Shown: in pieces, positions 36,979 through 44,874 of the stretch
How the letters are laid out: each line of letters begins with the position of its first letter
How positions within the stretch are numbered: position 1 is the stretch's first letter
Assembly (NCBI GenBank): GCA_910576935.1
Contig: CAJTKG010000001.1
Location: 69,210-133,209, forward strand
Direction of reading: 5' to 3'
Length of the DNA: 64,000 nt
Source: an uncultured Muribaculaceae bacterium
GTDB lineage: Bacteria; Bacteroidota; Bacteroidia; Bacteroidales; Muribaculaceae
The notes under the pieces: model-generated
Told to the model about the DNA's origin: nothing
The model's input: the letters and a program-made list of their open reading frames with translations, nothing else
The model's database searches: none
Made by a program: the position numbers and the translations under genes

Positions 36979-37308
36979 TTAACCTGCTATAGGCACTGAA
37001 ATAAGATGAAGGTGATCGCCGGGTTGGATATTGTAATCAATTAGAGCCTGCTCGCGGCCGTCCTCATCTTCAAATTCAAGTATTTCAGGTTCTTCGCCAT
37101 CTTCCATTATTTGACCGAGCAGATATTGGATGGGATTGCCGCCATTGTCGAGCTTGGGAAGCTCAAAGACAGCGACAATGCTCGAAATCTGATCACGAAT
37201 AGTCTTATTCGGGTCTGTCACTCTCACTTCGACCTCTTCATATGAGGTCCCGTCGATTGTTAAATTGATGATAAACTCATCATCTTCATAAATTTCTTCG
37301 TTTGCCAT
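36979..37308 (-). CDS. Ubiquitin-like beta-grasp protein with C-terminal Gly
   Basis: 109 aa, acidic, no signal. Strand-turn-strand (FIINLTIDGTSYEEVEVRV), a helix (KTIRDQISSIVAVFEL), then strands and the ending DYNIQPGDHLHLISV resemble the beta-grasp proteins of the EsaB/YukD and ubiquitin type. The last residues are VPIAG, so the protein ends on a bare Gly without needing proteolytic trimming. With E1, E2, RING and JAMM genes in the same operon, it is the obvious modifier. Its targets are unknown; T6SS parts or effectors are candidates. Codons before the stop were checked on the minus strand (GGT Gly then TAA at 36979-36981). Confidence 0.85.
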   Translation of the reverse strand: MANEEIYEDDEFIINLTIDGTSYEEVEVRVTDPNKTIRDQISSIVAVFELPKLDNGGNPIQYLLGQIMEDGEEPEILEFEDEDGREQALIDYNIQPGDHLHLISVPIAG

Positions 37309-37344
37309 TGTATTTAGTAGTTTTTAGTTCGTTTATATTCTTTA

Positions 37345-38328
37345 TTACCAAATCCAAGCTCCGCGCGGTTGGTCGTAATTCTCGGAGCGGAAATCTTCAA
37401 ACTTATTCTTGAACACTATCAGTTGGTATGCCGACTCGGGAATGGCAACAGGTTCTTTCAAACCTTGCCTGAACAGAGCCAGCTCATATTTCTTATTCTC
37501 TGCATCAATCCTGATGATAAAATCGGTCTTCGTGTCAGGATGCGCACCATAGAATTTTTCAAAAACATTATATATGTTATAATCAATAAAATACAAAAAT
37601 AACATATATTCTTTCTTATGAATGCCCCAGTTAATATTTAATCTTTCAGGAATTGAAGTTTCTCTAAAATTCATTGAGTCAAGGTCATTTTTACGATTAT
37701 ATGACCCATCGGCATAAGACGTTTGCGTTGAAACTATCGGGATTATTTCATCTTCGTTCTCCGAGCCAATGCAACTAATGCAGAAACGATAACAAAATTT
37801 CTTCATTTTTTTGCCGAACTCGAAAAGCTTAGATAAATCCCCTTTGGCATGATCGCTTTCTATAAGTGTCTGCTCGCAATAATGCTCTAAAGAATGGTGA
37901 TAATCATATTCTAAAAACTCGGAGATAGAGATCTCCACTTCTTTACATTTTGTATAATATATTAGTCTTGAACTATATCCATTATTCGCCCATAATGCCA
38001 GATTGCCGTTTGGTGCTAGTCCGATTATAAGATTATCATAAGTTTTGCCATCATCCGTCAATGGACTCAATATATTGTTAATATTGAGTTCGCCAAAATA
38101 AAATCGACATTCATTTAAAGAAAGCCATGCAACTTCCAATCTGTTAAAACCATTGTAAGTATTCAGGCATACCTGCTTGCCGGACCCTTTGCCCCATCCG
38201 GAACAAAAAGGATGTTTCGGCATAATTGTATATGGATTACTTTTGTCTGAGTATAACAGACAAAAGTATATTTCCATAGGAAAGTTATAATCAGCGCTTA
38301 TTTCAGCACTTGAAAATTTAAAAGGCAT
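37345..38328 (-). CDS. DUF2931-like protein, candidate immunity to the lipase
   Basis: 327 aa, cytosolic by sequence. It starts with short strands and aromatic residues (FPMEIYFCLLYSDKSN, WGKGSGKQ, LEVAWLSLNECRFYFGEL), the look of Bacteroidales DUF2931 proteins, which are often found beside DUF2235/Tle1 lipases. One base overlap with the lipase gene (38328). I infer that it neutralises the lipase in the producing cell. An atypical point is the lack of a signal peptide, since many Tle immunity proteins are periplasmic. The family call is by eye. Confidence 0.5.
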   Translation of the reverse strand: MPFKFSSAEISADYNFPMEIYFCLLYSDKSNPYTIMPKHPFCSGWGKGSGKQVCLNTYNGFNRLEVAWLSLNECRFYFGELNINNILSPLTDDGKTYDNLIIGLAPNGNLALWANNGYSSRLIYYTKCKEVEISISEFLEYDYHHSLEHYCEQTLIESDHAKGDLSKLFEFGKKMKKFCYRFCISCIGSENEDEIIPIVSTQTSYADGSYNRKNDLDSMNFRETSIPERLNINWGIHKKEYMLFLYFIDYNIYNVFEKFYGAHPDTKTDFIIRIDAENKKYELALFRQGLKEPVAIPESAYQLIVFKNKFEDFRSENYDQPRGAWIW

Positions 38329-39884
38329 TATACTGTATATAAAAAGTCACTTGAATTGTCACCCTCGTTCCCGTGATAAACTATTCTATTAAGAGCGCGA
38401 TTGTCTATTGTTGGAGCATTTACAATTGCATCAATTAATGAGTCATTTGCTGAAAAATGCAGATAATTGGCTCTTATATATCTGTATGTCTCAAATCGTG
38501 AGGGAGTTATTTCAAAAAGGCCGTTGACCTTATCCTTTATTTTTCCCTCGATTTCTTTTTTAAAATTATCTAAGTCAGAATCAATCTTAAAAAATCTGGA
38601 TTTTTCGTCCTTGACAAACATTGAACGCTTGGCCAATTCTTTTGCTTTGTCCATCATCAGTGATAATGTTATATTACTATATCCTCTTTTTAAAGGTCTT
38701 GTTATGTTTAAAATGCAGTTATTCGAGTCATTCAAAAAACTATAACCTGCGTTTCCTTTATCGTACCATCCAAGATGATTTAACCAATCAATGCTTATCG
38801 GATTTTGTGTTTTGGTTGAAACAGACTCATATATACCTATTGGAAGTAATTTAAACTTAACAGAATCCTTAAGTGAGACTCCCAATATATTTTGGGGTAT
38901 TTTAACGCCATATTTAATTCTCATTTTTTCATTACCATCTTTATATCCGCCTCCGATATCTGAGTGGCAGCCGGGCAGATATATTTCGATAGCGTTTTCA
39001 TAGATTGATTTGCCGACATCTGTCAATCGAAAATGATCTCTAAATTCATCAATAGCGCATATATGGCATGTATGCTCCACCCAACTTTCATTTGGTGAAT
39101 AAAGTCCGTATTCGATGTTGTTGTTATCATAATTTATCCCAATTGAACTTACCGTGTCATATATGCCTAAAAAAGAAACCTTCCGATTGGTTGCCTTGAA
39201 TTGCGTCAAATAGCTCTTTTTCAATCTCGTCAACTCTTTATAAGATTTTGTCAGATTTAAATCACCATTTACATAATGACAGAACATACGGGCACATGTT
39301 GCTCCACGGCTAAAACCGAAGACATCAAAAAATATATGGTTATCAAGACTATAATTCATTTGTAGACCCTTAACCACAACGTCTACAAGATGCATGGCTT
39401 TTGTTACTAAAGAAGTGACACCTGTATTTCCTAACCCAAACCCCAAACCGATCCAATTGGACGTATCAGTCCAGACTTCATTTGTGCCGGCTCCTTGTAC
39501 GTATATATTAAATATATATACCTTTTTTGGTGAAGTTTCTATTTGCTCCCGTTCATCCTTAGAGAGGCCAATATATGCATTGTGAAGTGCCGCGATATTT
39601 GAAAAGTCGCTGTCTTCATCTTTCACCAATTGTTCATCAACTGAGTTCGCGCCATTGTCTGACAACTCTAATGCTTGATTGGAATCAATAAGTTCGTCTT
39701 TACTAATGTCTTTATCACATTTGTCAAGTTTTTCTTTAAGAGCTTTTGCACGACGAGATTGGATCATGTTGTTGCCTGTACCGTCAAAGAAAATGCCGAA
39801 ATAAACGTCCACAGGTATATCTGCAATTTCACCCGGAGCCGATTTATCAACATTTCTACCTTTTATTTCGCCGATACTTGCCAT
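38328..39884 (-). CDS. DUF2235 lipase effector (Tle1-like)
   Basis: 518 aa. VDVYFGIFFDGTGNN (about 25-39) is the typical start of DUF2235 alpha/beta hydrolases. The nucleophile elbow is GFSRG (190-194, Ser192), and PGCHSDIGGGY carries the catalytic Asp and His region; both are hallmark motifs of Tle1-type T6SS phospholipases. The protein would hydrolyse membrane phospholipids of a competitor. It has no signal peptide, as expected for delivery by T6SS. It is followed by its likely immunity gene and preceded by the PAAR-toxin cassette. This region is among the most AT-rich of the window, typical of exchanged effector cassettes. Confidence 0.85.
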   Translation of the reverse strand: MASIGEIKGRNVDKSAPGEIADIPVDVYFGIFFDGTGNNMIQSRRAKALKEKLDKCDKDISKDELIDSNQALELSDNGANSVDEQLVKDEDSDFSNIAALHNAYIGLSKDEREQIETSPKKVYIFNIYVQGAGTNEVWTDTSNWIGLGFGLGNTGVTSLVTKAMHLVDVVVKGLQMNYSLDNHIFFDVFGFSRGATCARMFCHYVNGDLNLTKSYKELTRLKKSYLTQFKATNRKVSFLGIYDTVSSIGINYDNNNIEYGLYSPNESWVEHTCHICAIDEFRDHFRLTDVGKSIYENAIEIYLPGCHSDIGGGYKDGNEKMRIKYGVKIPQNILGVSLKDSVKFKLLPIGIYESVSTKTQNPISIDWLNHLGWYDKGNAGYSFLNDSNNCILNITRPLKRGYSNITLSLMMDKAKELAKRSMFVKDEKSRFFKIDSDLDNFKKEIEGKIKDKVNGLFEITPSRFETYRYIRANYLHFSANDSLIDAIVNAPTIDNRALNRIVYHGNEGDNSSDFLYTV

Positions 39885-39976
39885 TACAACTTTAAAACCT
39901 ATTATAATTAATCAAATTCTATAATTGTCAAAAATCATATAACCATATGTAACCATCTCTAAGCAAATGTTATCTG

Positions 39977-40204
39977 TCATAACAACGGGCATATAATCTC
40001 AAATGCTCTCATTCCGTCAACTACTTCCACTGCATCTGTAGTTGAATCGTATAGATATACGATCGGAAAGCCGTTTTCCTGATTGGCCGGAAATCGGAAC
40101 ATAAACACCATCCGGCCCTCAGAGCCACCAATATACTCAATTCTGTCACCGAATTGTTCAATTAGGTTTTGGGCCCGCTGTTTTACTGCCTTTGGAACTT
40201 CCAT
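39977..40204 (-). CDS. Small candidate immunity protein for the PAAR toxin
   Basis: 75 aa from ATG 40204 (83 aa from ATG 40228). A short helix (KAVKQRAQNLIEQFG) then strands (IEYIGGSEGRMVFMFRF, FPIVYLYD, AVEVVDGMRAFEII). It overlaps the toxin's 3' end by 47 bases in a different frame and follows it directly, the usual place for a cognate immunity gene. No family recognised. Confidence 0.5.
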   Translation of the reverse strand: MEVPKAVKQRAQNLIEQFGDRIEYIGGSEGRMVFMFRFPANQENGFPIVYLYDSTTDAVEVVDGMRAFEIICPLL

Positions 40205-41522
40205 TAGGTTTCTCAAATAATGAAACATATCGGGTATCGAACATTTTATTGTCTACTCTCATGATTCCACGAGACGACGATGGGTTCTCATCCATATTTG
40301 CGACAAGCTTGTCTATGCTCTGTTTTACCCCGTTTTCCTTATTATAGACCTGTGGCTCGATGTATGAGAGTTGCAAATCATCTCTTTCATCGCGCCATCG
40401 CTGTATTATTGTTGCATGTCCGCCACCTGTTTTCCACCCTACGGTTATAATATAGACACCTTCCTCCTTGGTATTATCCTCGATAAATCGTTTATAAAGT
40501 CCGGGAGTCATTTTTGTAATCGGCTTTTTATTGATAGTATGAGTTTTCATCCAATCTCTATATGTCGATGGTTGAGCTTCTGTGCCGTCTACATTTTTCC
40601 ATACTTTGAATGAATTTCCCTCTGACAACCAGACATTGAGTTTGTTTTGGCTGTTTTTGGGCTTTGCTGTCAGATTTAAACCTTGCAGTCTCAAAGCATA
40701 TGTTGCTGCAACCGTAGCACAATTTATACTATAATCATTGCCGGCTTTGAAATTTGGATTTGCCGACTGCTCATCAGCTTGTTCGATAGACATCGGAGCA
40801 TTTATTGTCATTTCCAAAGCCCGGGCAATTTTTGTTGTATGCTCTGCCAATTTAAGTCTCTCATCTATGTTTATACTGTCGGGCAAAGCATTCGCACCAC
40901 GGAGTATTCCTTGCTTTTTGTTATCACTATAATTATCAAACTCCTTCAACACCAGTGAGGCAGTCTTGTCGTTAATTAGAGTCTTTTTATAGAGCGGCTT
41001 GGGTTGTGTCGGTGTTTGTTGAGCAACCATCTTTCGGGCCGGCTTATATTCACCTCGCAATATATTTGTGCTCAATGGACCGTCGTCTGTTTCGTTAATA
41101 CTAAAATCCTGACGTGGTATAGTCTGAGGTGCTGTAGTGTCTCCTTCTGTTTGTCCGTCAAATGTGATGGTTATCGTCCCGCCCCAGACACATTTGCAAG
41201 TCGACGATTTCAGTAGCGCGGGCTGTCCTTTCAGCAATACATCGTTTTTGCCGCCCATCCAGGGAAATGGGGTATTGGGCACACAAGGCATCGGGGTCAG
41301 TTTGCCGTGGGCGGCTGCCGTGGCCGCTCCTGTTGCCGGATAGGCTGTTGTGTGACACTTGCCAAACGGCGCGATGTTTCGCATCGATATATGGTCAATT
41401 ATATTAGCCTGGGGCTCGCCGGTCAAAAATATCGTACGATCAGGAAATACCGTCAGTGTAGAAATTTTATCTCCACACGAACATTTAATCTTAGCTTTTG
41501 AACAAACGTAAGAGTCTGCCAT
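40158..41522 (-). CDS. PAAR-like (DUF4280) tip protein with papain-like toxin domain
   Basis: 454 aa. N-terminal about 1-125 is a DUF4280 PAAR-like domain: CSKAKIKCSCG, APFGKCHTTAYPA, MPCVPNTPFPW, LLKGQPALLKSSTCKC. It would sharpen the VgrG spike. A linker follows (126-255). The C-terminal domain (about 255-440) has NCATVAATYAL (Cys268), GGGHATII (His369) and YIEPQVYN (Glu389), an order fitting papain-like toxin folds (protease or glutamine deamidase). It is a fused, spike-carried effector. Ends in KPKPN-like tail. It starts one base into the preceding small gene's stop. The target is unknown. Confidence 0.75.
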   Translation of the reverse strand: MADSYVCSKAKIKCSCGDKISTLTVFPDRTIFLTGEPQANIIDHISMRNIAPFGKCHTTAYPATGAATAAAHGKLTPMPCVPNTPFPWMGGKNDVLLKGQPALLKSSTCKCVWGGTITITFDGQTEGDTTAPQTIPRQDFSINETDDGPLSTNILRGEYKPARKMVAQQTPTQPKPLYKKTLINDKTASLVLKEFDNYSDNKKQGILRGANALPDSINIDERLKLAEHTTKIARALEMTINAPMSIEQADEQSANPNFKAGNDYSINCATVAATYALRLQGLNLTAKPKNSQNKLNVWLSEGNSFKVWKNVDGTEAQPSTYRDWMKTHTINKKPITKMTPGLYKRFIEDNTKEEGVYIITVGWKTGGGHATIIQRWRDERDDLQLSYIEPQVYNKENGVKQSIDKLVANMDENPSSSRGIMRVDNKMFDTRYVSLFEKPNGSSKGSKTAGPKPN

Positions 41523-41842
41523 TATGCAAACAAATTGTATAAACCTGTTTTAATTTCGATGTAGCTTTTCGATTGAGATTTCAAGATGCTCAGATGCTCT
41601 TTAAAATATATGACATCAAAGCAGAAAGCAGAATCACTGACGGTCATATTCATGATGTGAAAATAGATTTCTTTCCTTCCCAGACCGTCAAGTCCCTTTA
41701 CAACCTCACAAATCTTTTTGAAACATTGTTCTTTCGTCCCGGCTACGATTGTTTTGCTCCTATAAACGACTTCTACATGTGCTCCTTTATGAATAAGGAT
41801 GTTGAATTGAAGCTTGTTCTCAAAAAAATTAACAGACAGCAT
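41522..41842 (-). CDS. Small unknown protein between VgrG and PAAR toxin
   Basis: 106 aa from ATG 41842 (a TTG three codons upstream was not chosen). Alternating strands (FFENKLQFNILIHK, HVEVVYRSKTIVAG) and a helix (EQCFKKICEVVKGL). The place between vgrG and the PAAR-toxin gene is where T6SS adaptor or chaperone proteins are found, but no DUF4123 or DUF1795 motif is visible. Function unknown. Confidence 0.5.
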   Translation of the reverse strand: MLSVNFFENKLQFNILIHKGAHVEVVYRSKTIVAGTKEQCFKKICEVVKGLDGLGRKEIYFHIMNMTVSDSAFCFDVIYFKEHLSILKSQSKSYIEIKTGLYNLFA

Positions 41843-41853
41843 AATCAATCAGA

Positions 41854-43872
41854 TTAGTTTGTTTTAACTTGTGATGCTTTAATGTCAATGCGGTTTGACG
41901 CATTGACCGCAAGGTCCTGAGATGCTTTCATATGATGCGTAGACGAATATTCAAGGAGTTTATCTTTCGCTTCTACTCGTATGTTTTCAGCGGAGACCTG
42001 CAATTTGTGAGTCACTTCTTCGTCTTTATTTTCTTCGATTCTGACAAATTGGTTATGTGATACGGTCAGAGAATCGTTTCGATCGACAGACGTCGATCTG
42101 TCATTCCCGGCGCGTTCGCGTATATCATTATCGGCCGTGCGTTGCATATCATGACCGGCTGCTATAAAGAAGTCATTATCGGCTGAAGCATTGATGTCGT
42201 GACCGGCATGCATAATGATATCATTCTGGGCATACAATTCAATATTGCCGGTAGATTCCAGTTTTATGAGTTTTTCATCCGTCGAGAAAGTGAGAATATA
42301 ATTCTCTTTTTCATTGTCATAAATGCGGATATAGCCGCCTTCTCCTTCATCACATATTTCAATTGTATGACCGTTGCGTGTGCGGATGGCTTTTACCTGA
42401 TTATCTCCGGGAAGCCATGCTCCGTCAGGATCGTTTACGCCATTGTATAATGTACCTTTGACGAACGGACGTTCGGCATTGCCGCCCTCAAAATCAATCA
42501 TGACTTCTTCGCCTGTCTCGGGGATGAAACTAAAACCCTTGCCGCCTCCGGCGTAAGGTTGAGAAAGACGTAACCACGGAGTCGTCATGTTTTTATCCAA
42601 TTGCGCCTGCCAGTCAAATTGAACGCGTATGCGGCCTAAGTGCTTTGGATCTTCGTTGTCTGTCACTTTTGCCCGACAAGAGGTCGCTATGGGGAATACA
42701 TCGCTGTTGGCATAAGGAGGGTAATCACACGCTGCCGGGATTCCTATAAATGAATTGGAATAAGTCTCGTCAGCAGAAAAGAAATGCACCAGTTCTGTTA
42801 TCAGGATTTCATCCTGATCAACTTCGCTAACGTTCCCTATCATATCATTTTGGAGGAAATTATCCTTAATTATCAGAGTATTGCCGATTTTAAGACTGGA
42901 GCAATAGGTAATGCCTGAATATGTGAGCATCCCCGCCTTCTCACCTCTCGCCTGTGTTTTGGTAGAGATATTTAAAACGGCCGTTTTGCTGTCTTTGTCT
43001 GCAAAACCTCCGGAATGAAGATTTTGGAGAGTGTTTTTTTTCGACCTTTCACGAGCGATATTAAACACAATATCTGCAAGATTATTGTATTCGCGCTCCA
43101 TCTCTTCAACGCCTTCTTTCTGAATTGAGTCATAAGAGTTATATGACGAAGCAATATGGCTGAATGCCGTGTGCATGATCTTTAAATCGACATTATACGA
43201 CGGGATATCTTTATCGGGGTAGCCTAATGTCACAGGTTTCCCCTGAGGTAGATTCCCGAATATCAGACGTTCGCCATCGTTATATATCCATTCGCCGAAT
43301 CTTTGCGCGAGACGGCTCAGAAACTGATAATTATTCTCGTTGTATTGGACTGTATAAGGCAGAACTTCTGTAAATCTTGCATCAATGGCGGCATTTATAT
43401 CATCTGAATACTCCTCGACGACATCGCCGACAATATCGTTGAGCGTTTTATTCTCAAATGATTTACAGCTTGGATTATCGATCAAAAGAGCATCATAAGT
43501 TTTAGCTTCGACATCGACGCAATATTCTGATTGTGATCTCGAACCGCTGATTGAAGTAATGATACCCTTAAACTTTATCTCCTCTGTTTTCTCACTATCC
43601 GGATTAATCGATGAGAGGCGTTCAACATTTTCTGTTTCCAGGCTAAGTGTGATGTCTTTACCTATGATACTGCCACAGACTTTGAATTGAGGCTCGCTAC
43701 TGTCTTCTTTAGGCCCTTTGCGCATTTTAAAACGCAATACATTGGGTTGCATCAGATTCTGAGACAAAATAAAATTGTCTGCTTTAAACAGCTCTCCGTC
43801 TATCTCAATCAGGAAGTTCTCTGACTTTGCGTCATCGATAGTAAGACTGATTCCTGAAATCGTTGTTGACAT
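41854..43872 (-). CDS. tssI: T6SS spike protein VgrG (TssI)
   Basis: 672 aa. N-terminal gp27-like part (about 1-380; TVQYNENNYQFLSRLAQRFGEWIY is the typical VgrG segment), OB-fold gp5-like part (about 400-490; GRIRVQFDWQAQ, MTTPWLRLSQPYAGGGKGFSFIPETGEEV, RPFVKGTLYNG), then a repeat-rich beta-helix (about 510-672; AQNDIIMHAGHDINASADNDFF) that forms the needle to hold the PAAR-like tip. No extra enzymatic domain is seen at the end. It lies between the second hcp and the small adaptor-like gene. Confidence 0.92.
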   Translation of the reverse strand: MSTTISGISLTIDDAKSENFLIEIDGELFKADNFILSQNLMQPNVLRFKMRKGPKEDSSEPQFKVCGSIIGKDITLSLETENVERLSSINPDSEKTEEIKFKGIITSISGSRSQSEYCVDVEAKTYDALLIDNPSCKSFENKTLNDIVGDVVEEYSDDINAAIDARFTEVLPYTVQYNENNYQFLSRLAQRFGEWIYNDGERLIFGNLPQGKPVTLGYPDKDIPSYNVDLKIMHTAFSHIASSYNSYDSIQKEGVEEMEREYNNLADIVFNIARERSKKNTLQNLHSGGFADKDSKTAVLNISTKTQARGEKAGMLTYSGITYCSSLKIGNTLIIKDNFLQNDMIGNVSEVDQDEILITELVHFFSADETYSNSFIGIPAACDYPPYANSDVFPIATSCRAKVTDNEDPKHLGRIRVQFDWQAQLDKNMTTPWLRLSQPYAGGGKGFSFIPETGEEVMIDFEGGNAERPFVKGTLYNGVNDPDGAWLPGDNQVKAIRTRNGHTIEICDEGEGGYIRIYDNEKENYILTFSTDEKLIKLESTGNIELYAQNDIIMHAGHDINASADNDFFIAAGHDMQRTADNDIRERAGNDRSTSVDRNDSLTVSHNQFVRIEENKDEEVTHKLQVSAENIRVEAKDKLLEYSSTHHMKASQDLAVNASNRIDIKASQVKTN

Positions 43873-43878
43873 GAATTC

Positions 43879-44364
43879 TTACAGTGGATTTATTATATCG
43901 GCAATAGAGTCTCGTACATACTCGCCAAGATTCGAGGCAAGTATGTCTGCCGGAGAATTCGACCATGCGTTGACGAAAGTCGACGAATTTGCTGCGCCGA
44001 CCCGAATGACCTGTGCAGAGATCTTTATGGTCGTATACATAAGTTTCTCGTCGTGGTCATTGAAAAAATCGTGGAGATATATACAATAAGCATTAGCAAA
44101 ACTTATCGTTTTGTAGCTGATCTTATTTTCGTTTGAATACAATCTGAATCGTATAATACCGGCCTTGACCTCTGATTTGTGAAACATCCAGTTGTAAAAG
44201 AACATATCGTCATCATTAGTAGACGGTATAACTATCCTGATGATGCCTCCGCTTGGTCTTGACGTAGGTTTCCCGGTGTCATCGACTGCTTGTGTGAAAC
44301 TGTATTCGCATTCCACAACACCATAGGTTCTGCCGCCGATCTTTAAACTTCCGTGTAATGCCAT
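43879..44364 (-). CDS. Second Hcp/TssD-like protein
   Basis: 161 aa. Shares the TssD layout: an early strand (YGVVECEYSFTQAVDDTGKPTSRPSGG), FYNWMFHKSEVKAG, and a late strand (YTTIKISAQVIRVG). It has about 30 extra C-terminal residues (SNLGEYVRDSIADIINPL). It differs clearly from the main Hcp and sits directly before vgrG, so it may be a specialised tube end or an adaptor ring between tube and spike, or a carrier for an effector. A hairpin separates it from the main hcp gene, so it is probably made in smaller amount. Confidence 0.75.
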   Translation of the reverse strand: MALHGSLKIGGRTYGVVECEYSFTQAVDDTGKPTSRPSGGIIRIVIPSTNDDDMFFYNWMFHKSEVKAGIIRFRLYSNENKISYKTISFANAYCIYLHDFFNDHDEKLMYTTIKISAQVIRVGAANSSTFVNAWSNSPADILASNLGEYVRDSIADIINPL

Positions 44365-44377
44365 GTGATAAAGAAAA

Positions 44378-44413
44378 TCTCATCGGGGGCGGTTATTGCC
44401 GCTCCCGATGAGA
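44378..44413 (-). terminator. Hairpin between the two hcp genes
   Basis: A 15-bp stem (44378-44392 with 44399-44413, one G-T pair) with a 6-base loop, then TTTTC on the minus strand, seven bases after the main hcp stop. It probably acts as a partial terminator and 3' stabiliser, giving more Hcp transcript than transcript of the downstream genes. Confidence 0.75.
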
Positions 44414-44420
44414 GATGTGA

Positions 44421-44825
44421 TTAGTTGTCGATTGTCCAGCGGTTGTTGTGACGGGCATTGCCGATGGCGATCTCTTTGGCCGAAATAGTAAACTCTTCGT
44501 ATTGGAGAATACTGTTGGTCGAATCATAAGTCTCGGCATACTCCACTACATAGCCTTCTTTGAATGTGAGCTGTTTCATCTCGCCACCCTGACGGTTGGG
44601 AAATGAGATTGTACCCGATTTGCTCATGTAGGTGTCTATCATCCATTCGAGGATGTCAGTGTTGCCATCGTCGTTTGATTTTACCTTAACGCTGATTTTG
44701 CCGCCGCGTGTAGTGCCTGTCGGTTGTCCTTCAACGTCGGTCTGCTGATTGAGTTCGTACTTTACAAATAGCACTTCGCGCTCCTGGATTCCATCGGCGG
44801 AAATGGTTGCAGTTCTTGTTGCCAT
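44421..44825 (-). CDS. tssD: T6SS tube protein Hcp (TssD)
   Basis: 134 aa. Typical Bacteroidetes TssD: VLFVKYELNQQTDVEGQPTGTTRGG near the start, WMIDTYMSKSGTISFPNR in the middle, and a C-terminal strand (YEEFTISAKEIAIGN). Hcp stacks as hexamers into the inner tube and carries effectors. No signal peptide, as expected. The stop is followed by the strong hairpin at 44378-44413. Confidence 0.92.
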   Translation of the reverse strand: MATRTATISADGIQEREVLFVKYELNQQTDVEGQPTGTTRGGKISVKVKSNDDGNTDILEWMIDTYMSKSGTISFPNRQGGEMKQLTFKEGYVVEYAETYDSTNSILQYEEFTISAKEIAIGNARHNNRWTIDN

Positions 44826-44874
44826 GATTAAATTGATTTATTATTTTAATTGAAAAAAACGGTTTTATTTATAT

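Noticed and set aside
36979..37308. Ubiquitin-like genes as eukaryotic contamination or recent eukaryotic transfer
   Set aside because: The genes have no introns, share the AT-rich composition and overlapping codons of the T6SS operon, and diverge strongly from eukaryotic ubiquitin pathway proteins.
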